A DNA stretch of 64,000 nucleotides. Source: ZLKRG08 sp046048895. Lineage in GTDB: Bacteria; Actinomycetota; Actinomycetes; Nanopelagicales; Nanopelagicaceae. Under the pieces are notes generated by a model. That model searched no databases. It saw only the letters and a list, made by a program, of their open reading frames with translations, and was not told the origin of the DNA. Location of the stretch: contig JBJOFF010000001.1 in the NCBI GenBank assembly GCA_046048895.1, positions 100,505-164,504 of the forward strand, read 5' to 3'. Positions within the stretch are counted from its first letter, which is position 1; the number at the start of each line of letters is the position of its first letter. Positions 43,312 through 50,424 of this stretch are shown one piece after another. The position numbers and the translations under genes are program-made.

Positions 43312-44169
43312 TTGGCAGATCGCCACAATCGCGATATTGATCGCCCGCTTGCGCCAACTCCAGAACCATTAAAAGTTCCGGCCATTGATGCGCACGCACA
43401 TTTAGAAATTGTCACAAATACCGCACCAGATTCCAGCGAAATTGCAGAGGTAATTGCAGCAGCAACTGCAGCCGGTATTGATCGATTAGTCCAAGTGGGT
43501 TATTCGGCTGAACAATCCAAATGGTGTGTGAAATTAGCTGAGCTCTATCCAGGAAAAGTTTTGGCCGCTGTTGCACTTCACCCTAACGAAGCACCTGTAG
43601 TTGCTGATTTAGAGGCGGATTTAGCCATTATTGCGGAGTTAGCAAAACATCCCAGAGTTCGAGCAATTGGTGAAACTGGTTTAGATTATTTTCGTACGCC
43701 ACTAGAGCTACAAGAAATTCAGAGAGAATCTTTTAGACGACATATCGCAATCGCCAAAGAAAACAAATTAGCGTTGGTAATACATGATCGTGATGCTCAT
43801 GAAGATGTACTGAAAGTTCTTTCCGAAGTCGGTGCGCCGGAAAAGACAATTTTCCATTGCTATTCGGGCGATTTAGAGATGGCCAAGTACTGTGTAGAGA
43901 AGGGATATGTTCTCTCATTTGCTGGAACGGTCACTTTTAAAAATGCACCGGCTTTGCGCGAGGCGGTTAAGTATGTGCCAGATGAGTTATTAATCGTAGA
44001 AACCGATTCTCCATTTTTGGCACCATCACCGAATCGCGGTGCATTGAACACCCCCGCACAGATTGCAAATATCGTTCGATTTATCGCGGAAGAACGCGGA
44101 ACCGACCCGGAACACATAGCGGCGGTAACAGCTGCCAACACTGAGCGTTTATTTGGATCATTCGAATAA
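43312..44169 (+). CDS. tatD: TatD-family metal-dependent hydrolase
   Basis: A 285-residue TIM-barrel protein. IDAHAHLEI provides the first metal His pair; IGETGLDYFR the Glu; LVIHDRDAHED, FHCYSGD and VETDSPFLAP complete the set. TatD proteins act as 3'-5' DNA exonucleases or related hydrolases. The TTG start at 43312 directly follows the metG stop and is preceded by GGAAGAG within metG. Its stop shares one base with the rsmA start. In mycobacteria rpfB stands between tatD and rsmA; here it does not. Confidence 0.92.
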   Translation: MADRHNRDIDRPLAPTPEPLKVPAIDAHAHLEIVTNTAPDSSEIAEVIAAATAAGIDRLVQVGYSAEQSKWCVKLAELYPGKVLAAVALHPNEAPVVADLEADLAIIAELAKHPRVRAIGETGLDYFRTPLELQEIQRESFRRHIAIAKENKLALVIHDRDAHEDVLKVLSEVGAPEKTIFHCYSGDLEMAKYCVEKGYVLSFAGTVTFKNAPALREAVKYVPDELLIVETDSPFLAPSPNRGALNTPAQIANIVRFIAEERGTDPEHIAAVTAANTERLFGSFE

Positions 44170-44993
44170 TGTCACTACTTGGTGCATCAGAAATTAGAGA
44201 ACTAGCTGCAAAGCTAGAACTAAATCCATCCAAAGGATTGGGACAGAATTTTGTTATTGATGGAAATGTCTGCCAAAGAATTGTTCGCCAAGTAGAAATT
44301 TCTAAAAACGATGTAGTTCTAGAAATTGGTCCTGGCCTAGGTTCTTTAACGCTAGCCATCCTGGAAACTGGCGCTCCTCTAATCGCGGTAGAGATAGATC
44401 AAAGATTGGCTAAACAGTTACCGGAAACAGTTGCAGCCCATAATTCGAATGCGGACTTAACTGTAGTAAACCAGGATGCTCTTGACGTCAAAGAGTTGCC
44501 AAAGAATCCAACGGTATTAGTCGCTAACTTGCCATATAACGTTTCGGTGCCCGTGATATTAAATCTTCTGGAACGTTTTCCAACTCTTCGTGAAGGCGTA
44601 GTAATGGTCCAAGCGGAAGTTGCGGATCGATTAGCTGCAGAGCCCGGAAATAAAGATTACGGAGTCCCCAGCTTAAAGGCAGCTTGGTGGGCAAATTTAG
44701 AGCTGGCCGGAAGTATTTCGCGAAGTATTTTCTGGCCAGTTCCGAATGTAGATTCGAAATTAGTCTTTTTTAAACGTCATGAACCACTTGGTGATGACGT
44801 ATTCAGAGTTAAAGTTTTCGCGTTAATTGACGCCGCATTTTCACAGAGACGTAAAATGATTAGGTCTGCAATGTCTTCAGTGCTCGGAGTAAATGCAGAA
44901 TCGATAATTAATTCCGCGGGCATAGATCCAACTCTGCGTGGTGAGGCTTTAGACATATCTGCCTACATCGCGATTGCATCACAAAATTACTAA
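44169..44993 (+). CDS. rsmA: 16S rRNA (adenine1518/1519-N6)-dimethyltransferase
   Basis: A 274-residue KsgA/RsmA methyltransferase. SAM-fold motif I reads LEIGPGLGSLT, with GLGQNFVID before it and the catalytic NLPYNVSVPV (motif IV) near 120; AAFSQRRKMIRSA is the late conserved segment. It dimethylates two adenines at the end of 16S rRNA during late 30S assembly; its loss causes kasugamycin resistance. It starts on the last base of the tatD stop (TAATG) and is followed by ispE after 20 bases. Confidence 0.96.
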   Translation: MSLLGASEIRELAAKLELNPSKGLGQNFVIDGNVCQRIVRQVEISKNDVVLEIGPGLGSLTLAILETGAPLIAVEIDQRLAKQLPETVAAHNSNADLTVVNQDALDVKELPKNPTVLVANLPYNVSVPVILNLLERFPTLREGVVMVQAEVADRLAAEPGNKDYGVPSLKAAWWANLELAGSISRSIFWPVPNVDSKLVFFKRHEPLGDDVFRVKVFALIDAAFSQRRKMIRSAMSSVLGVNAESIINSAGIDPTLRGEALDISAYIAIASQNY

Positions 44994-45013
44994 AAGGCTA
45001 CTACGCTGACGCT

Positions 45014-45922
45014 ATGCGCAAATCGGTGGAAGTTCAGGTACCTGCAAAGGTAAACCTGCAATTATCTGTCGGGCCAAAAGAATCAGATGGATATCACGAA
45101 GTAGTCACAGTCTTTCAGGCAATTTCGCTCTTTGATAACTTAAAAATTTCTCGAAGTAATCAATTTGAAATCAACCTAAAAGGTGATTACGTCAACGGAG
45201 TCCCAACAGATCAAAGTAATTTGGTTTATAAAGCCGTTCAGTTAATGTCTGAGAAATTTGATACCGACAATTCTTTAGAGATTGAGATTACAAAGAGTAT
45301 TCCAGTGGCAGGTGGCATGGCAGGCGGTAGCGCAGATGCAGCAGCAACTTTGCTGGGAATTGATCAACTATTTGGACTTGGTTTGAGCAAAGATGAATTG
45401 GGCGAAGTGGCTCGTAAATTAGGTAGTGATGTGCCATTTATTTTGCATGGTGGGACTGCTGTGGGCCGCGGACGCGGAGATGAAATTACACCAGCGCTCT
45501 CACGCGGCAATTATCACTGGGTTATTGCAGTATCAAGTAATGGGCTTTCTACGCCAGCAGTTTACGGAGAATGCGATCGATTGCGTACGGGTTTAGATAT
45601 CAAAGCTCCATCTCTACATGATGAACTATTACAAGCTTTATTGTCCGGTGATTCAACACGAGTTGGAAAATCATTAAATAATGATCTACAGGCTGCGGCA
45701 ATTTCTTTACGTCCTGCACTTAGATTAATTTTAGAAACTGGACAGGAATATGGTGCGCTGGGCGGAATTGTCTCTGGCTCTGGTCCATCGGTTGCATTTC
45801 TCGTTGCAGATGAAGATCACTCTTTAGATCTCGCCGTTGCTCTTACATCTAGTGGAGTAGTTGGAAGTGTGGCACGTGCACAAGGGCCAGTAACTGGCGC
45901 TAAAGTCATTGCAGTTAATTAA
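45014..45922 (+). CDS. ispE: 4-diphosphocytidyl-2-C-methyl-D-erythritol kinase
   Basis: A 302-residue GHMP kinase of the MEP isoprenoid pathway. Early VPAKVNLQLSVGPKESDGYHE, the ATP loop PVAGGMAGGSADAA near 96-109 and the late GGIVSGSGPSVAFL are all in place. It phosphorylates CDP-ME at the 2-hydroxyl. It is the last gene of the rsmI-ispE run and ends overlapping the convergent MarR gene by four bases. Confidence 0.95.
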   Translation: MRKSVEVQVPAKVNLQLSVGPKESDGYHEVVTVFQAISLFDNLKISRSNQFEINLKGDYVNGVPTDQSNLVYKAVQLMSEKFDTDNSLEIEITKSIPVAGGMAGGSADAAATLLGIDQLFGLGLSKDELGEVARKLGSDVPFILHGGTAVGRGRGDEITPALSRGNYHWVIAVSSNGLSTPAVYGECDRLRTGLDIKAPSLHDELLQALLSGDSTRVGKSLNNDLQAAAISLRPALRLILETGQEYGALGGIVSGSGPSVAFLVADEDHSLDLAVALTSSGVVGSVARAQGPVTGAKVIAVN

Positions 45923-46407
45923 TCTTCGAAATGTATTGCAAGTTCGCGAAGCAAAGCCGCTAATTCTGCTTGCTCGGTTTTATTTAAGACCTTTAATAAA
46001 TCTCGTTCGCGACTTAGTAAATCTTCCATTGCACTATCAACTGCTTTAGCTCCTGCTTTGGTTAAAGTGACCAAACTTCCGCGGCCATCTTCCGGATCTT
46101 GCGAGCGGGTAATTAAACCTAACTCTTCTAATCGATCTAAGCGATTAGTCATAGTGCCACTTGTAACCATGGTCTCTTGAATTAATTGTCCGGGCGATAA
46201 TTGATATGGATCTCCGACGCGACGCAAAGTTGCCAATACATCGAATCCCCATGTATCTAAATCTGCGAAAGCATTTCTTCTGGCAATATCTAAATGTTTT
46301 GAGATTCGAGTAATTCGGGAGAGCACTGCAAGAGGAGAGAAATCCAAATCTGGTCGTTCCTTCTGCCAAGCAGCTATCAGGCGATCTACTTCATCTTTGT
46401 CGTTCAT
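45919..46407 (-). CDS. MarR-family transcriptional regulator
   Basis: A 162-residue winged-helix protein. The helix-turn-helix lies around LSPGQLIQETMVTSGTMTNRLDRLEELGLI (given here only as a landmark, about 68-97), and the wing has DPEDGRGSLVTLTKAG. Long N- and C-terminal helices form the usual dimer interface. No dedicated target gene is adjacent; the spacer upstream leads to tRNA-Gln. The ligand is unknown. A single Cys-free dimer makes thiol sensing unlikely. Confidence 0.88.
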   Translation of the reverse strand: MNDKDEVDRLIAAWQKERPDLDFSPLAVLSRITRISKHLDIARRNAFADLDTWGFDVLATLRRVGDPYQLSPGQLIQETMVTSGTMTNRLDRLEELGLITRSQDPEDGRGSLVTLTKAGAKAVDSAMEDLLSRERDLLKVLNKTEQAELAALLRELAIHFED

Positions 46408-46486
46408 CTCGCCTTACCTTAACCGAGGTTAAAAGATTGTTCGCGCTGATTTTGGCGAAATGCGCCTTATAAGAGAGAATACGGGT

Positions 46487-46561
46487 TCCGCCATTGTGTA
46501 GTGGCTAGCACATGGGCCTTTGAAGCCCAGGGTCCTGGATCGATACCAGGTGGCGGAGCCA
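46487..46561 (+). tRNA. tRNA-Gln (anticodon TTG), with encoded CCA
   Basis: Acceptor TCCGCCA/TGGCGGA, anticodon stem TGGGC/GCCCA with loop CTTTGAA (anticodon TTG at 46520-46522), and T arm with a CGATACC-type loop. The discriminator G at 46558 is followed by a genomic CCA (46559-46561), unlike the other two tRNAs here. It lies between the MarR gene and glmU. Confidence 0.94.
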
Positions 46562-46591
46562 CCTGTAGCAAATTACGAATAGAATTAGCGC

Positions 46592-48013
46592 GTGATAAAG
46601 CAAGCAATTGTTTTGGCTGCCGGCGAGGGAACTCGCATGAAATCACAAACTCCAAAAGTGCTGCATTCAATTGCAGGTCGTTCGCTGCTCGGCCATGTGC
46701 TTCATGCGCTTGAGAGCGTTAATCCAAATACCGTACGAGTAGTTGTTGGCTCCGGTCGCGAAGAGGTAGAAACTCATCTTTCACAGATAGCGCCAGATGC
46801 AATCACTGTTTTCCAGGCTGAAAGAAATGGCACCGGACATGCAGTGCAAGTGGCGCTAAATGGCGTGAACGAGAGCGGCAATGTCCTGATCTTGGCGGGC
46901 GATACTCCGATGCTTTCAGGTCAGACATTAAAAGAATTTGTAGCTGCGCATAATTCAGGCGGTTTCACAGCGTCGGTTCTGACCGCCGAACAGCCAGATC
47001 CAACTGGATATGGACGCATTATTAGAGATGATCAGAATTTATTATTTAAAATTGTTGAAGAGAAAGATGCCACCGAAGACGAGAAAGTAATTTTCGAAAT
47101 TAATTCAGGCGTTTACATCTTTGATTTCAAAGCTTTGACGGATGCTCTTGCAAAACTCAAAAGCAACAACGCACAAGGCGAGCTTTATTTAACTGATGCG
47201 ATTGAAATTATTCGTAATGATGGTGGGAAAGTTGCGCCAATTCTCTGTGAGGATTTCACCGAAACTTTAGGCGTCAATGATCGAGTTCAATTAGCAGAAG
47301 CTGCGGCAATTTTGCGAGATCGCGTAAATGAGCGCCACATGCGAAATGGTGTAACTATTTTGGATCCAGCAACGACTTGGATTGATGAGACCGTGACGAT
47401 TGCGCCAGATGTAACTATTTTGCCTGGTTCAGCCATTTATGGTTCTACCGCAATTGCATCACATGCTGTAATTGGCCCAAGAACTACGCTGCAAGATTGC
47501 GCAGTTAATTGCTGTGCGGTAATTAAAGAATCTAATTGCACCGGTTCTGAAATTGGTGAGAACGCAACTGTTGGACCATTCTCATTCCTTCGCGCAGGAA
47601 CCGTCCTGGCAAACGAATCTAAAGCTGGGGCATTTGTTGAAATAAAGAATTCACAAATTGGAATTGGCTCAAAAGTTCCGCATCTTTCATATGTTGGAGA
47701 TGCGACTATCGGAGAAGGCACCAATATCGGCGCAGCCACCATCTTTGTTAATTACGATGGCGTAGAGAAGCACCGTACTGAGATTGGTGACCATGTCCGA
47801 ATTGGTAGCGACACCATGTTGGTAGCGCCAATAACCGTCGGAGATGGCGCATATACCGCCGCTGGATCGGTAATTACAGAAGATGTTCCGGCTGGCGCGA
47901 TTGGAGTTGGCCGATCTAAGCAACGAAATGTCTTAGGGTGGGTCATGCGCAAGCGATCAGGTACCAAGTCAGCAAAAGCGGCAGAACAAGCTGCCAAGAA
48001 AAAGGGAGAGTAA
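46592..48013 (+). CDS. glmU: Bifunctional UDP-N-acetylglucosamine pyrophosphorylase / glucosamine-1-phosphate acetyltransferase
   Basis: A 473-residue two-domain enzyme: a nucleotidyltransferase fold (1-230) with VLAAGEGTRMKS and EINSGVYIF, then a left-handed beta-helix (about 255-455) of hexapeptide repeats with the acetyltransferase His in SYVGDATIGEG context and IGDHVRIGSDTMLVAP. It makes UDP-GlcNAc for the cell wall. The GTG start (46592) is 30 bases after the tRNA-Gln CCA. The C-terminus is Lys/Ala-rich. prs follows after 3 bases. Confidence 0.96.
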   Translation: MIKQAIVLAAGEGTRMKSQTPKVLHSIAGRSLLGHVLHALESVNPNTVRVVVGSGREEVETHLSQIAPDAITVFQAERNGTGHAVQVALNGVNESGNVLILAGDTPMLSGQTLKEFVAAHNSGGFTASVLTAEQPDPTGYGRIIRDDQNLLFKIVEEKDATEDEKVIFEINSGVYIFDFKALTDALAKLKSNNAQGELYLTDAIEIIRNDGGKVAPILCEDFTETLGVNDRVQLAEAAAILRDRVNERHMRNGVTILDPATTWIDETVTIAPDVTILPGSAIYGSTAIASHAVIGPRTTLQDCAVNCCAVIKESNCTGSEIGENATVGPFSFLRAGTVLANESKAGAFVEIKNSQIGIGSKVPHLSYVGDATIGEGTNIGAATIFVNYDGVEKHRTEIGDHVRIGSDTMLVAPITVGDGAYTAAGSVITEDVPAGAIGVGRSKQRNVLGWVMRKRSGTKSAKAAEQAAKKKGE

Positions 48014-48016
48014 AAG

Positions 48017-48997
48017 ATGAGCGAGCTTCGTTTATCGTCCGAAAAGCGATTACGAATCTTTACTGGAAGAGCATTTCCAGAGCTCGCTGAATCAGTTGCT
48101 ACCGAATTAGGTATCACGATTACTCCAACCTCAGCTTACGACTTTGCAAATGGTGAAATTTTTGTTCGCTTCGAAGAATCTGTTCGCGGTAGCGACGCTT
48201 TTGTAATTCAATCTCACGCAGCTCCAGTTAATAAGCAAATCATGGAACAACTAATCATGATCGATGCGCTTAAGCGTGCATCTGCAAAACGCATTACAGT
48301 TGTTGCGCCATTCTATGGATATGCACGTCAAGACAAAAAGCACCGTGGTCGCGAACCAATCTCTGCTCGATTAATGGCAGATTTATTTAAGACCGCTGGT
48401 GCGGATCGATTGATGGTTGTTGATCTGCATACCTCACAGATTCAAGGTTTCTTTGATGGTCCAGTAGATCATTTATTCGCGCTACCGCTTCTTGCAAATT
48501 ACGTTGGAAGCAAAGTTGATCGCTCTCAGTTAACAATTGTTTCACCGGACTCAGGACGTGTACGTGTTGCAGAGCGTTGGTCAGATTTACTAGGTGGCTG
48601 CCCAGTTGCATTTATTCATAAAACCCGCGACCCATTGGTTCCAAATGAATCTACTACCGGCCGCGTAGTCGGTGACGTGCAGGGGCGTACCTGTGTTGTT
48701 ATCGATGACATGATTGATACTGCCGGAACTATCACCAAAGCGGTAGATGCGTTATTTGAAGAGGGTGCAAAAGATGTAATCATCGCAGCGACCCATGCGG
48801 TATTCAGTGGCCCAGCAGTTGATCGTTTGAAGAATTCCCGCGCTTCGGAAGTTGTAGTTTGCGATACCTTGCCGATTCCAGTTGAGAATCGCTTTGATGG
48901 TTTGACTGTGCTCTCAATTGCGCCGCTGATTGCGCGCGCGATTAGAGAGGTCTTCGAAGATGGATCTGTTACCAGTCTCTTCGACGGTCATTCATAA
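48017..48997 (+). CDS. prs: Ribose-phosphate pyrophosphokinase
   Basis: A 326-residue PRPP synthetase. YDFANGEIFVRFEESVRG near the start, YARQDKKHRGREPIS (ATP contact), VDLHTSQIQGFFDGPVDHL, and the PRPP loop VVIDDMIDTAGTI near 225-237 are all present. It forms PRPP from ribose 5-phosphate and ATP for nucleotide, His and Trp synthesis. The start is ATG 48017, three bases after the glmU stop, as in most actinobacteria. Confidence 0.96.
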   Translation: MSELRLSSEKRLRIFTGRAFPELAESVATELGITITPTSAYDFANGEIFVRFEESVRGSDAFVIQSHAAPVNKQIMEQLIMIDALKRASAKRITVVAPFYGYARQDKKHRGREPISARLMADLFKTAGADRLMVVDLHTSQIQGFFDGPVDHLFALPLLANYVGSKVDRSQLTIVSPDSGRVRVAERWSDLLGGCPVAFIHKTRDPLVPNESTTGRVVGDVQGRTCVVIDDMIDTAGTITKAVDALFEEGAKDVIIAATHAVFSGPAVDRLKNSRASEVVVCDTLPIPVENRFDGLTVLSIAPLIARAIREVFEDGSVTSLFDGHS

Positions 48998-49077
48998 AAT
49001 CAAATCTCGTAAATTCTGAGCTTCGAAAAAGGCCGCTCTAAAACGCGAGCTTTTTCTACGCTCAAATTTACTTCGAT

Positions 49078-49106
49078 TTGTTCCTCTCAACGCACTTCGC
49101 TAGGCT
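49078..49106 (+). promoter_or_regulatory. Candidate promoter of rplY
   Basis: TTGTTC (49078-49083) and TAGGCT (49101-49106) are 17 bases apart in the 208-base gap between prs and rplY, giving a leader of nearly 100 bases. Earlier in the gap GCTC/GAGC (49035-49050) followed by five T could be a weak terminator for glmU-prs. The gap shows no RNA gene I recognise. Confidence 0.35.
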
Positions 49107-49205
49107 TCGGCTTATTCCGGCGAGGGGCTAACACCCGTTATCGACGAAAGTAAAATTTCGTTAATTACCCTGCGCCGCAACACAAAGGCGAAAGAGGTAA
49201 GAAAA

Positions 49206-49820
49206 ATGGCAGAAGTAACACTAAACGGTGTAGCTCGTACCGAATTTGGTAAGGGTGCATCTCGTCGCGCACGTCGCGATGGTTTAGTTCCAGCTGTTAT
49301 CTACGGTCACGGTGAAAAGCCAAAGCACGTTGCGCTTCCAATGCGCGAACTAACAAACGCGCTTAAGACATCAAACGTATTGCTAGATATCGTTGTAGAT
49401 GGCAAGACAGAACTAACACTTCCAAAGGCTGTAGTTCGCGATCCGCTAAAGCTGACCCTAGAGCACGTTGATCTTCTAGTGGTTCGTCGCGGTGAGAAGG
49501 TAACTGTTTCAGTTCCAGTTCACACATACGGCAAGCATGATCCAGATGGAATCTTGGAGCACGTACACAACACAATCGAAGTTGAAGTAGAAACTACAAG
49601 CATTCCTTCAGAGCTAAAGTTGAATATCGAAGGTCTAAAAGCTGGCGAATCAAAGAGCGCTGCAGATGTCGAACTTCCAGCTGGCGCAAAGTTAGTTAGC
49701 GATCCAAAGATGACAGTAGTTCACCTTGGCGAGCGTTCAACTCACGTTGAAGAGCCAGTAGCAGCTGCTCCAGCAGAAGGTGCAGCAGCGCCAGCAGCTG
49801 AAGCAACGCCATCAGCTTAA
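49206..49820 (+). CDS. rplY: 50S ribosomal protein L25 / general stress protein Ctc
   Basis: A 204-residue L25 of the long Ctc (TL5) type: a 5S rRNA-binding domain (about 1-90: TEFGKGASRRARRDGLVPAVIYG), a C-terminal beta domain (about 95-185) and an Ala/Pro/Glu-rich tail. AAAGAGGTAAG upstream is a good ribosome-binding site. Codon use looks biased to frequent codons, as expected for a ribosomal protein. pth follows after 26 bases. Confidence 0.95.
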   Translation: MAEVTLNGVARTEFGKGASRRARRDGLVPAVIYGHGEKPKHVALPMRELTNALKTSNVLLDIVVDGKTELTLPKAVVRDPLKLTLEHVDLLVVRRGEKVTVSVPVHTYGKHDPDGILEHVHNTIEVEVETTSIPSELKLNIEGLKAGESKSAADVELPAGAKLVSDPKMTVVHLGERSTHVEEPVAAAPAEGAAAPAAEATPSA

Positions 49821-49846
49821 GTAATAGTAGGAAAAGAGAAGACCCC

Positions 49847-50419
49847 ATGGTTTGGCTAGTCGTAGGACTCGGAAACCCTGGGGCGGAATATCAGAACACG
49901 CGTCATAACATTGGCCAGCTTGTGGTTGATGAGATGGCGCGTGTTAATTCTTTAAAGTGGAGTTCGCATAAAGCGCGTGCAGATGTTGCCGCATACAAAA
50001 TTGGCGTAGGTATTGATGCCCCAGGCGTAGTCCTAGCAAAATCTCATAGTTATATGAATGAATCTGGCGGACCAATTAAGGCACTTTGTAATTTTTACAA
50101 AATAGGCGTTGAGAACTTAATTGTGATTCACGATGAATTGGATATTCCATTTAACACAATTCGAATCAAGCAGGGCGGCGGCGATAATGGCCACAATGGT
50201 CTAAAAAGCACCACAAATTCAATGACTGCTAATTACTATCGAATTCGTATGGGAATTGGACGACCAATCGGTCAGCAAGATCCAGCTGATTTCGTGTTAA
50301 AGAATTTTGCTAGCGCCGAAAAGAGCGAGATTCCAAGTTTTGTTTCGCGTGGGGCAGATGCCATTGAATTTTTGATTAAGAATGGCTTGCAGGCAGCGCA
50401 AGGTCAGTACAACCAGTAG
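49847..50419 (+). CDS. pth: Peptidyl-tRNA hydrolase
   Basis: A 190-residue Pth. GLGNPGAEYQNTRHNIGQ at 7-24 includes the catalytic His near residue 21; SYMNESGGPIK and VIHDELDIPFNTIRIKQGGG (catalytic Asp) follow. It frees peptides from drop-off peptidyl-tRNA. It ends five bases before the convergent ppc stop. The order rplY-pth is conserved in actinobacteria. Confidence 0.96.
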   Translation: MVWLVVGLGNPGAEYQNTRHNIGQLVVDEMARVNSLKWSSHKARADVAAYKIGVGIDAPGVVLAKSHSYMNESGGPIKALCNFYKIGVENLIVIHDELDIPFNTIRIKQGGGDNGHNGLKSTTNSMTANYYRIRMGIGRPIGQQDPADFVLKNFASAEKSEIPSFVSRGADAIEFLIKNGLQAAQGQYNQ

Positions 50420-50424
50420 TTAAA

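Noticed and set aside
48998..49205. A small RNA or L25 autoregulatory leader between prs and rplY.
   Set aside because: Only weak short stems are visible; a promoter candidate explains the gap. Nothing specific supports an RNA element.
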